Of a stretch of 25,042 bases of DNA, positions 1-6,643 are shown piece after piece. The notes under the pieces are model-generated. The model was not told where the DNA came from and made no database searches. It saw only the letters and a program-made list of their open reading frames with translations. The translations under genes were made by a program, and so were the position numbers. Origin of the DNA: an uncultured Pseudomonas sp. (GTDB lineage: Bacteria > Pseudomonadota > Gammaproteobacteria > Pseudomonadales > Pseudomonadaceae); contig NZ_CAMPHV010000059.1 of NCBI RefSeq assembly GCF_946886105.1, positions 1-25,042 on the forward strand, in the 5' to 3' direction. Numbering within the stretch: the first letter of the stretch is position 1; each line of letters starts with the position of its first letter.

Positions 1-59
1 TCCGAGCCTGTTTTTAACGCAGTATTGCCAACGCAGGTAGTTTTTCAACGGCCTGTTAG
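1..59. repeat. Right end of a MITE-like element (partial copy)
   Basis: These bases match, with a few substitutions, the right-hand part of the complete element at 10072-10221. They include the terminal motif tttttcaacggcctg at 42-56. The copy is cut by the window edge, so its left inverted repeat is not visible. It ends 30-80 bases before the plausible starts of the MFS gene and may therefore carry, or have displaced, that gene's promoter. Confidence 0.8.
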
Positions 60-90
60 TGCGGTATCAGGCGAAGCCCTGGCAGGCAGT

Positions 91-1467
91 GTGCAGCGGA
101 CACCTTCGGTACGCTGGGCGCTCGCCAGCCTGTCGCTATCGATGTTGCTGTCCTCGCTCGGCATCAGCATCGCCAACGTTGGCTTGCCGACCCTGGCCCA
201 GGCGTTCGACGCCTCCGTCCAGAGCGTGCAGTGGGTGGTGATCGCCTACCTGCTGACGATCACCACGCTGATCGTCAGCGTCGGCCGGCTCGGCGACTCG
301 ATCGGCCGTCGGCGCCTGCTGCTGGCCGGCCTCGCCGTGTTCAGCCTGGCCTCGGCGTTGTGCGGCTTCGCTCCCAGCCTCGAACTGTTGATCGCCGCCC
401 GCGCGCTGCAAGGGCTCGGCGCGGCGGCGATGATGGCCCTGACCCTGGCCTTCGTTGGCGAGACCGTGGCCAAGGACAAAACCGGCAGCGCCATGGGCCT
501 GCTGGGGACCATGTCGGCGCTCGGCACCGCGCTGGGGCCGTCGCTCGGCGGCGTGCTGATCGCCGGGTTCGGCTGGCGGGCGATCTTCCTCGTCGGCGTG
601 CCGCTGGGGCTGCTGACCTTGCTGCTCGCCTGGCGCCATCTGCCCGTCGATCGGCCGGCGGCGAAGGCCGAGCGCGCCGGTTTCGATCCGCTCGGCACCC
701 TGTTGCTGGCGTTGACGCTCGCCGCCTATGCGCTGGCCATGACCCTGGGGCGTGGGGTCGATTTGACCTTGCTGTCGGCGGCGGCCGTCGGCATCGGTCT
801 GTTCCTGCTGGTCGAGGCGAAAGTTCCGGCGCCGTTGATTCGCCTTGGGCTATTTAACGATCCGCGTTTGAGCGGCGGGCTGGCCATGAGCGCGCTGGTG
901 TCGACGGTGATGATGGCGACGCTGGTGGTCGGGCCTTTCTACCTCTCGGCCGCGCTCGGGCTCGATGCCGCCCGGGTCGGGCTGGCGTTGGCCGTCGGGC
1001 CCTGCGTCTCGGCCTTCACCGCCGCGCCCGCGGGCCGCATCGCCGACCGCTTCGGCGCGCAGCGCATGACGCTGCTGGGGCTTGCCGGCATGGCGCTCGG
1101 TTGCCTGTTGCTGGCGCTGCTGCCGGAAACGCTCGGCATCGGCGGCTACATCGCCCCGCTGGTGGTCGTCACCATTGGCTATGCGCTGTTCCAGACCGCC
1201 AACAACACCGCGGTCATGGCCGCTATCGACGCGCAGCAGCGCGGGGTGATCGCCGGCATGCTCAACCTCTCGCGCAACCTCGGGCTGATCACCGGGGCCT
1301 CCGCGATGGGCGCGGTGTTCGCCCTCGCCTCGACGACCAGCGATCTCGCCATGACCGCAGCAGTCGCCAGCGGCATGCGCGTCACCTTCGCCGTCGCATT
1401 GGGGCTGGTTTGCGCGGCGTTGGTGGTTGCGCTGGTAAGTCGTGCGCTGGCGCGCGGGGTGGAGTGA
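91..1467 (+). CDS. MFS drug/solute exporter, DHA2 (EmrB/QacA-like) family
   Basis: This is an inner-membrane, proton-driven efflux permease of the major facilitator superfamily. The protein is almost entirely hydrophobic helices. It has the family's loop motif after helix 2 (GRLGDSIGRRRLLLAG) and the motif C-like stretch TALGPSLGGVL. At about 460 residues it fits the 14-helix DHA2 group, whose substrates are usually drugs or organic compounds; the substrate here cannot be told. The start is uncertain. GTG at 91 puts eight residues before the first helix, as in relatives. ATG at 142 would cut into helix 1. The frame stays open through the repeat to base 1, so a longer product reading through the mobile element is possible. 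It converges with the next gene, with a 38-bp gap. Confidence 0.85.
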   Translation: MQRTPSVRWALASLSLSMLLSSLGISIANVGLPTLAQAFDASVQSVQWVVIAYLLTITTLIVSVGRLGDSIGRRRLLLAGLAVFSLASALCGFAPSLELLIAARALQGLGAAAMMALTLAFVGETVAKDKTGSAMGLLGTMSALGTALGPSLGGVLIAGFGWRAIFLVGVPLGLLTLLLAWRHLPVDRPAAKAERAGFDPLGTLLLALTLAAYALAMTLGRGVDLTLLSAAAVGIGLFLLVEAKVPAPLIRLGLFNDPRLSGGLAMSALVSTVMMATLVVGPFYLSAALGLDAARVGLALAVGPCVSAFTAAPAGRIADRFGAQRMTLLGLAGMALGCLLLALLPETLGIGGYIAPLVVVTIGYALFQTANNTAVMAAIDAQQRGVIAGMLNLSRNLGLITGASAMGAVFALASTTSDLAMTAAVASGMRVTFAVALGLVCAALVVALVSRALARGVE

Positions 1468-1505
1468 CTGAACATGTCCAGAAGAGTGGTATCTATCAGC
1501 CGAAT

Positions 1506-2240
1506 TCAGCTTTCTCCATCCAGCAGCCTTGCCGCCCTGAGTCGCTCTTCGAGCACGAGCACTACGCCGGGGTAATAACGGGGATGGGAAATGAAGCCTT
1601 TATGGCCGAGGTTGGGGAAGGTGTAGGCGTAATAGCTTGGCTTGCCACCGGGCCGGACAAACCCTTGTTGCTCGGCCAGCCAGGTGTTCAATAAGGCCAT
1701 CACCTGTTCCGGGCTCACTTCTCCATATTCGTCGAGCACGTCCCCTAGCGGCAACGAGGGGACGATGAAAGTGGCAGCGAAACGGTGATCATGATCATTG
1801 GCCAGATATCCGCTGTCCACCCAGGCCGCCTGCATCCCCTTCCATACATTCCGAGTCGGATTGGAGCGAGGGCCGACCCGCTGCCAGGCTTGTTTGGCTT
1901 CGAAACCGAAGGAAATTTTGCGATTGCTGATATAGAGATCGCAGCGGCCTGGCCGCAGATCGCCCGACTCCACGCCATCGGCTTTGATTTTATGGCGCTT
2001 GCCCGTGGAGAATTCCTCCAACGCCATCCAGTTCTCCATGGACCAGGCGGCACCGGCCAGAGAACTGAGCGTAGCGCGTTCGTTGTACCACCAGCAGTTA
2101 TCGTCATATCCATGGATGGCCGCATAGCGCTCCACTACCGACGTCCATTGTTCCAGCAGCGATTTGATAGGTCCCCTGGGGCTTTCACCTTGGTCAGCGA
2201 TATCATCTTTAATTCTTCTTGTGGTTTGGGCTGCGGCCAT
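1506..2240 (-). CDS. Hypothetical protein with a possible PD-(D/E)XK nuclease-like motif
   Basis: A 244-residue soluble protein with no signal peptide that I do not recognise by name. The ATG at 2240 was chosen because it lies just after the stop codon of the upstream EamA gene (stop at 2242-2244), which suggests co-transcription; the frame stays open further upstream but there overlaps the transporter. Residues 100-118 read CDLYIS...FGFEAKQAW. This gives an Asp (D101), then E-A-K (E114, K116) after two predicted beta strands, with an earlier NERA motif (E54). That pattern resembles the active site of PD-(D/E)XK nucleases. The rest is rich in aromatic residues. Function is not established, and the nuclease idea rests on the motif alone. 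Confidence 0.6.
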   Translation of the reverse strand: MAAAQTTRRIKDDIADQGESPRGPIKSLLEQWTSVVERYAAIHGYDDNCWWYNERATLSSLAGAAWSMENWMALEEFSTGKRHKIKADGVESGDLRPGRCDLYISNRKISFGFEAKQAWQRVGPRSNPTRNVWKGMQAAWVDSGYLANDHDHRFAATFIVPSLPLGDVLDEYGEVSPEQVMALLNTWLAEQQGFVRPGGKPSYYAYTFPNLGHKGFISHPRYYPGVVLVLEERLRAARLLDGES

Positions 2241-2241
2241 C

Positions 2242-3228
2242 CTACGAGCTGGTTGCAGACCGCGCGACCGCTTTCGTGCCATCAGCGCAAGCCGCCTCGC
2301 CACCATCCTCCCTTTGAGCCGGCGCGCTCTTGCGCCGGGACACCAACCACACGCCCGCAAGCACCAGGGCCGCGCCCGCCAGTTGCGCGAAGGAAACCGG
2401 CTCCGAGAGCAGCAGCCAGCCGAAGAAGATGGTCAATATCGGGCCCAACGTGCCGATCAGCACGGTGCGCGCCGCGCCTATCTGGCGAACCGCGGCCGAC
2501 TGCCAGAACACCGGCAATACCGTGGAGAACAGCGCCATCGCCGCGCCGTAAAGGTAAACCGCAGTGGGCTGGACCAGGGCGGAGAACGGCTGGGTGGCGA
2601 GGAAGTGCAGCTGCGTGGCGACGGTGGAAACCAGAATCGCCAGCGCGGCGAAGCGCAGGGTGCCGATGCGGTGCACCGCGACCTCGGCCCCGGCGCTGTA
2701 CAGCGCATAGGACAGCGCGGAGCTGAAGACGAAGGCCGCGCCGATCAGCACGGTATTGATATCTTCAGCCACCTGCAGATCGTGGGCGAACGCCAGGCCG
2801 ATGCCGGCATAGGTCAGTAACAGCGCGCCGACTTGGCGGCGTTCCAGGCGTTTGCCCATGGCGAGCACGCCGATCAGTACGGTGATGGTCGGGTAGATGA
2901 ACAGGATCAAGCGCTCGAGCGCCGCCGAGATGTACTGCAGGCCGATAAAGTCGAGGATGCTCGCGCCGTAGTAGCCGAGCAGGCCCAGGGCGATCAACAG
3001 GCCCCAATCCTTGCGCGTCAGCGGCGGCGCGGAGCGGTGCAATGAAAGGCTGACCCAGAGCACGATCGGCAGGGCGAAGGCCATGCGCAGGGTCAGCAGC
3101 GTTACCGCATCCACCGGCGCGGCGGCATAGGCCAACTTGACGAAAATCGCCTTGAAGGAGAATCCGAAGGCGGCCAGCACCGCCAGCGCGATACCCACAC
3201 GTTCGGCCGACCAGCTTTTCCATGGCAT
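2242..3228 (-). CDS. EamA/RhaT (DMT) family transporter
   Basis: A 328-residue inner-membrane protein with about ten hydrophobic helices arranged as two EamA repeats. The first starts near residue 10 (VGIALAVLAAFGFSFKAI) and the second near residue 160. Members of the drug/metabolite transporter superfamily export amino acids, metabolites or drugs; this substrate is unknown. The charged tail after residue 290 is longer than usual and cytoplasmic-looking. The gene is divergent from a LysR regulator across about 100 bp, the usual arrangement for a transporter controlled by its neighbour. The hypothetical gene at 1506-2240 starts one base after its stop codon. Confidence 0.85.
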   Translation of the reverse strand: MPWKSWSAERVGIALAVLAAFGFSFKAIFVKLAYAAAPVDAVTLLTLRMAFALPIVLWVSLSLHRSAPPLTRKDWGLLIALGLLGYYGASILDFIGLQYISAALERLILFIYPTITVLIGVLAMGKRLERRQVGALLLTYAGIGLAFAHDLQVAEDINTVLIGAAFVFSSALSYALYSAGAEVAVHRIGTLRFAALAILVSTVATQLHFLATQPFSALVQPTAVYLYGAAMALFSTVLPVFWQSAAVRQIGAARTVLIGTLGPILTIFFGWLLLSEPVSFAQLAGAALVLAGVWLVSRRKSAPAQREDGGEAACADGTKAVARSATSS

Positions 3229-3330
3229 TGGGTTTAGTCCAGAGAGTTGTCTTGAAACGAATGATGAAGGGCGTATAACCGCTGTTGAAGTGGCTTATTT
3301 GCAAGATATCGTTCGGATTTGACCAACGCT
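3229..3330. promoter_or_regulatory. Divergent EamA/LysR promoter region
   Basis: This 102-bp stretch separates two divergent genes and is AT-richer than either. LysR-type regulators usually bind such regions, controlling the neighbour and themselves. A TTGAAG/TATCGT pair around 3280-3312 could be the LysR-gene promoter. I could not fix a convincing T-N11-A operator. Confidence 0.4.
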
Positions 3331-4212
3331 ATGCACTATGACCTGACCGATTTGCGCCTGTTTGTCGCGATTGCCGAGGCGAAGAACCTGACCCGTGGCG
3401 CCGAGCGCGTGCATCTGGCGCCGTCCTCGGCCAGCCACCGCATGCGCCTGCTGGAAGCCTCGATCGGCACCGCGCTGTTGCTGCGCGAGCCGCGCGGCGT
3501 CGCCCTGACCCGCGCTGGCGAGGCCTTGCTGCGCCACGCGCGCCAGGTGTTCGCCCAGCTCGAACAGATGCACGCCGACCTCACGCCCTACGCCAAAGGC
3601 GTGCGCGGGCACGTCAGCCTGTGGGCCAACACCCACGCCACCCATACCTTTCTGCCGGACAGCCTCTCGACCTTCCTCAAGCGTCACCCGCAAGTCACCA
3701 TCACCCTCGAGGAGCACACCAGCCCCGAAGTGGTCATGGCCGTGGCGCGCGGCGAGGTCGATGTCGGCGTGGTGGCGGATCTGGTCGAAGGCGCCGAAGT
3801 CGAACTCATCCCCTATCGCGCCGACCGCCTGGTGCTGATCGCGCCCACCGACCACCCGCTCGCGCGGCGTGCCAGCGCGGGTTTCGCGCAAGTGTTGGAT
3901 CAGCCCTTCGTGATGCTGCATTCCGGCTCGGCGATCCACACCTTCACGATGAACGCCGCGGCCGCGCTCGGCCGGCATCTCGAAGTGCGTATCCAGGTGC
4001 GCAGTTTCGAAGCGGTGTGCCGCATGGTCAGCGCCGGCGTCGGCCTGGGCATGGTGCCCCTTAGCGCCGTGACGGAAGGCAGCGCCCCGCTGGCGGTGGT
4101 CGAACTCGAAGAGCCCTGGGCCCAGCGGGACTTGAAAGTCTGCGTGCGTAAACGCGAGTCGCTGTCGCGTTTCGCCGCCGACCTGGTGACCTCGTTGACC
4201 GAAGCCAAATAG
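3331..4212 (+). CDS. LysR-family transcriptional regulator
   Basis: A 293-residue DNA-binding regulator. Residues 5-63 form the LysR winged helix-turn-helix (DLRLFVAIAEAKNLTRGAE, then SSASHRMRLLE). The remainder is the periplasmic-binding-protein-like effector domain, starting at GHVSLWANTHATHTFLP. The length fits the family. The start is ATG 3331, giving MHYDLTDLRLF; a TTG four codons earlier is less likely. It probably controls the divergent EamA transporter, judging by position. The inducer is unknown. Confidence 0.9.
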   Translation: MHYDLTDLRLFVAIAEAKNLTRGAERVHLAPSSASHRMRLLEASIGTALLLREPRGVALTRAGEALLRHARQVFAQLEQMHADLTPYAKGVRGHVSLWANTHATHTFLPDSLSTFLKRHPQVTITLEEHTSPEVVMAVARGEVDVGVVADLVEGAEVELIPYRADRLVLIAPTDHPLARRASAGFAQVLDQPFVMLHSGSAIHTFTMNAAAALGRHLEVRIQVRSFEAVCRMVSAGVGLGMVPLSAVTEGSAPLAVVELEEPWAQRDLKVCVRKRESLSRFAADLVTSLTEAK

Positions 4213-4297
4213 GTGCGTTTCCACATAAGGGGCAGCCGCCGGCAGCTGATGTGCAGAGCCGCCTGTGCGAATCGGCGGAATATCGCTCGCCCGCCGG

Positions 4298-4993
4298 TTA
4301 CTTCGAGTGCCCCGCGAATTTCTGAATCAGGTGCGTCGGCCCGGACACGATAAGTAAATCGCCAGGCAGGATCAGGGTGCTGGGCGTGGCATGCTGAAAG
4401 TCTTGATTGGCGCGTTTCAGTCCGACGACGGTTACTCCGTATTTTTCACGGATATTGGAATCGGCAAGCCTGCTGTTGTGGGTCGGCGCAGGGGCATGGA
4501 TTTTGGCGATGGCAAAACCGTCGTCGAACTCGATGAAATCCATCATCCGGCCCGATACCAGGTGCGCGACCCGTTCCCCCATATCCGTCTCCGGGTAGAC
4601 CACATGATGGGCGCCCATACGCTGGGCTATCTGCCCGTGTTCGGCCGTCAGCGCCTTGACCCAGATATCCCGGATGCCCAGTTCGGTCAGGGTCATGATG
4701 GTCATCAAGCTGGCCGCCAGGTCGGTACCTATCCCCACGATGGCGTGGGCGAAGTCGGCGATGCCGAGTTGGCGCAGCACCATGATGTTGGTGGAGTCGG
4801 CCTGTACCGCATGGGTCAACAGGTCGGCCCAGTCGTGTACCGGCTCGGCGTCCCTGTCGATGCCCATGACATCGTGCCCCAGGCGCATCAAGGATTGCGC
4901 CACGGAGCTGCCGAAACGGCCGAGGCCGATCACCACCACGCTATCGCCCTTGGAAAAAGCGAACTGCTCGGTAAACAGGAATTTAGCCAACAA
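4298..4993 (-). CDS. ktrA: KtrA-like cytoplasmic K+ channel gating subunit (RCK/TrkA-N)
   Basis: This is the regulatory subunit of a Ktr potassium uptake system, a cytoplasmic RCK ring that gates KtrB in response to nucleotide. The 231-residue product has a TrkA-N Rossmann fold: VVVIGLGRFGSS with the GLGRFG dinucleotide loop at residues 23-28, followed by the GID acid that binds ribose. A TrkA-C domain follows from about residue 145. I chose the TTG at 4993 because AGAGGAG sits seven bases upstream; a second TTG follows directly. This start overlaps the end of ktrB by 11 bp, indicating translational coupling. Longer forms in this frame would run into ktrB. Confidence 0.88.
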   Translation of the reverse strand: MLAKFLFTEQFAFSKGDSVVVIGLGRFGSSVAQSLMRLGHDVMGIDRDAEPVHDWADLLTHAVQADSTNIMVLRQLGIADFAHAIVGIGTDLAASLMTIMTLTELGIRDIWVKALTAEHGQIAQRMGAHHVVYPETDMGERVAHLVSGRMMDFIEFDDGFAIAKIHAPAPTHNSRLADSNIREKYGVTVVGLKRANQDFQHATPSTLILPGDLLIVSGPTHLIQKFAGHSK

Positions 4994-6311
4994 TTGGATG
5001 CTCCTCTGGGTAGCGGTAGGGCATGCGGTGTTCGCCCAGGGCCAAGGATGTCGCAAGGGTGATGGTGCCGACCCGGCCGATAAACATCAGCAGCGCCAGC
5101 GTCAATTGGCTCGAATCGGGGAGGGCGGCGGTGATGCCGGTGGACAGGCCGACCGTGCCGAATGCGGAGATGACCTCGAAGATCACCTGGTCGGTGGGGA
5201 AGTCGGTTTCGCAGAGAATGAGCATGGTGCCCAGCACGATCATCGCGCTGCCGAGCACCATGACCGTGATCGCCTGACGCTGTTCCGAGACGCCGACACG
5301 GCGGCCGAATGCTTCGCTGTCGCTACGGCCGCGAATTTCCGCGATGACCAACAACACCAGAATGGCCATGGTGCCGACTTTGACGCCGCCGGCGGTACCC
5401 GCGCTGCCACCGCCGACAAACATCAGAAAGTAGTGCAACGCCCAGCTTTCATGGGTCAACACGGCGATATCGACCGAGTTGAAACCGGCCGTACGCGCCG
5501 AAACGGATGCGAATGCCGCCGAGAGTAGCTTGTCGGCCACCGGCATCGGGCCGAGCGTCTTGGCGTTGGACCACTCGAACAGCAGCAGCGCGAAAAAGCC
5601 GCCGAGCAGCAACACCGCCGTGCCGGTCAGGGTGAGTTTGGTATGCAGCGACCAATGGCGGGGGTCGGTGAATTTACTGCGCAAGTCATGCAGCACGGGA
5701 AATCCGATACCGCCGATCACAATCGCGGTCATCACCGGCAACAGGATCAGGGCGTCGGCGGCATAGCGCATCAGGTTGTCGGCGTGGATGGAAAAGCCCG
5801 CGTTGTTGTAGGCGGAGACGGCATGGAATAAACCGCACCAGGCCGCGTCCGCCCAGGGTAGGTCATAGGCCAGATGCAGGCGCAGGGTCAGCAGCAGGGT
5901 CACCGCCAGCTCCAGAATGAAGGTTACGACCAGCACCAGTTTGGCCACGCTGGTTATATCGCCCAACCCCAGCAGGCGCGACTCGAACTGCGCGGCCATC
6001 TTAGTACGCAGGCGGAAGGAACGATTGACCATCAGGCCCAGCAGAGTCGCGATGGTCATCATGCCGAAGCCGCCGAGCTGGAACAGCAGCAAGATCACCG
6101 CCTGGCCGAAGATCGACCAGTAGGTGCCGGTATCCACCACCACCAGCCCGGTCACGCAGACCGCCGACACCGCGGTGAACAATGCGGTCAGCCAGGGCGT
6201 CGCAGCGCCGTCGGCGTGGGATATCGGCAGCATCAGCAAGGCGGTGCCGAGCAGGATGACGACCAGAAAAACCAGCGTGACGACCCGGGAAGGATGGAGC
6301 AGCGATTTCAT
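4983..6311 (-). CDS. ktrB: KtrB-like K+ uptake channel/transporter subunit
   Basis: This is the membrane subunit of a Ktr-type potassium (Na+-coupled) uptake system. Its 442 residues form the four membrane-pore-membrane repeats of the Trk/Ktr/HKT superfamily. The four filter loops are visible, each with its conserved glycine: VCVTGLVVVDTG, NNAGFS, RTAGFN and FGTVGLSTG. The length suits KtrB. The frame overlaps ktrA downstream, so the two form an operon in the order B-A. The gene is divergent from kdpD across 332 bp, which suggests that the neighbouring K+/turgor sensor pair controls it. Confidence 0.9.
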   Translation of the reverse strand: MKSLLHPSRVVTLVFLVVILLGTALLMLPISHADGAATPWLTALFTAVSAVCVTGLVVVDTGTYWSIFGQAVILLLFQLGGFGMMTIATLLGLMVNRSFRLRTKMAAQFESRLLGLGDITSVAKLVLVVTFILELAVTLLLTLRLHLAYDLPWADAAWCGLFHAVSAYNNAGFSIHADNLMRYAADALILLPVMTAIVIGGIGFPVLHDLRSKFTDPRHWSLHTKLTLTGTAVLLLGGFFALLLFEWSNAKTLGPMPVADKLLSAAFASVSARTAGFNSVDIAVLTHESWALHYFLMFVGGGSAGTAGGVKVGTMAILVLLVIAEIRGRSDSEAFGRRVGVSEQRQAITVMVLGSAMIVLGTMLILCETDFPTDQVIFEVISAFGTVGLSTGITAALPDSSQLTLALLMFIGRVGTITLATSLALGEHRMPYRYPEEHPIVG

Positions 6312-6643
6312 CTGGCGGGCACCCGTGGAATAAGGAGCAGGGACGAAGGCATGACGGCATAGCGGGCGCTGTTCGATGGGGCGACGGTGCGTGGCAAGGC
6401 GCGGGCCGATTCAGGCCGGATGCTACCCTCGATTCAAGCCCGTCAGGCGCAGCCGGGCTGGCGCCGGTGCGAAAATTTACGGTTTTTTTACGGCTTCTCA
6501 GCCTTTGTGTATCGAACCTTTACGCCAATCGCTGAGAGAATCTCCGGGCGCTGTTCGCCCTGGGCAAACGGCCGGCGTTATACGCATCGATCCGCCGGCA
6601 TCCGCGTCGACAATTGGTCCTTTACCGACACCGAGTAAGTTGC
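6312..6643. promoter_or_regulatory. Divergent ktrB/kdpD regulatory region
   Basis: This 332-bp gap contains no convincing gene. Its clearest feature is the candidate KdpE operator at 6476-6493 (separate entry). Most of it is as GC-rich as the coding regions, except for the T-rich stretch at 6475-6515. I see no clear sigma-70 promoter pair for either gene. Confidence 0.5.
6476..6493 (+). promoter_or_regulatory. Candidate KdpE operator (two TTTACGG half-sites)
   Basis: The sequence TTTACGGTTTTTTTACGG contains two TTTACGG copies 11 bp apart, about one helical turn. As I recall it, the E. coli kdpFABC operator bound by KdpE has TTTATA followed by TTTACA with the same spacing in a T-rich stretch. 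It lies about 150 bp before kdpD and 165 bp before ktrB. The T-rich strand points toward kdpD. The match is by eye. Confidence 0.5.

Noticed and set aside
136..698. Long minus-strand frames inside the MFS gene
   Set aside because: Their products are low-complexity, rich in Arg, Gln and Pro, as expected for the antisense of a GC-rich membrane protein gene; no real domain.
3295..4224. 309-codon minus-strand frame across the LysR gene
   Set aside because: It mirrors the LysR coding frame exactly and is rich in His, Gly and Gln without domain features; a GC-rich shadow.
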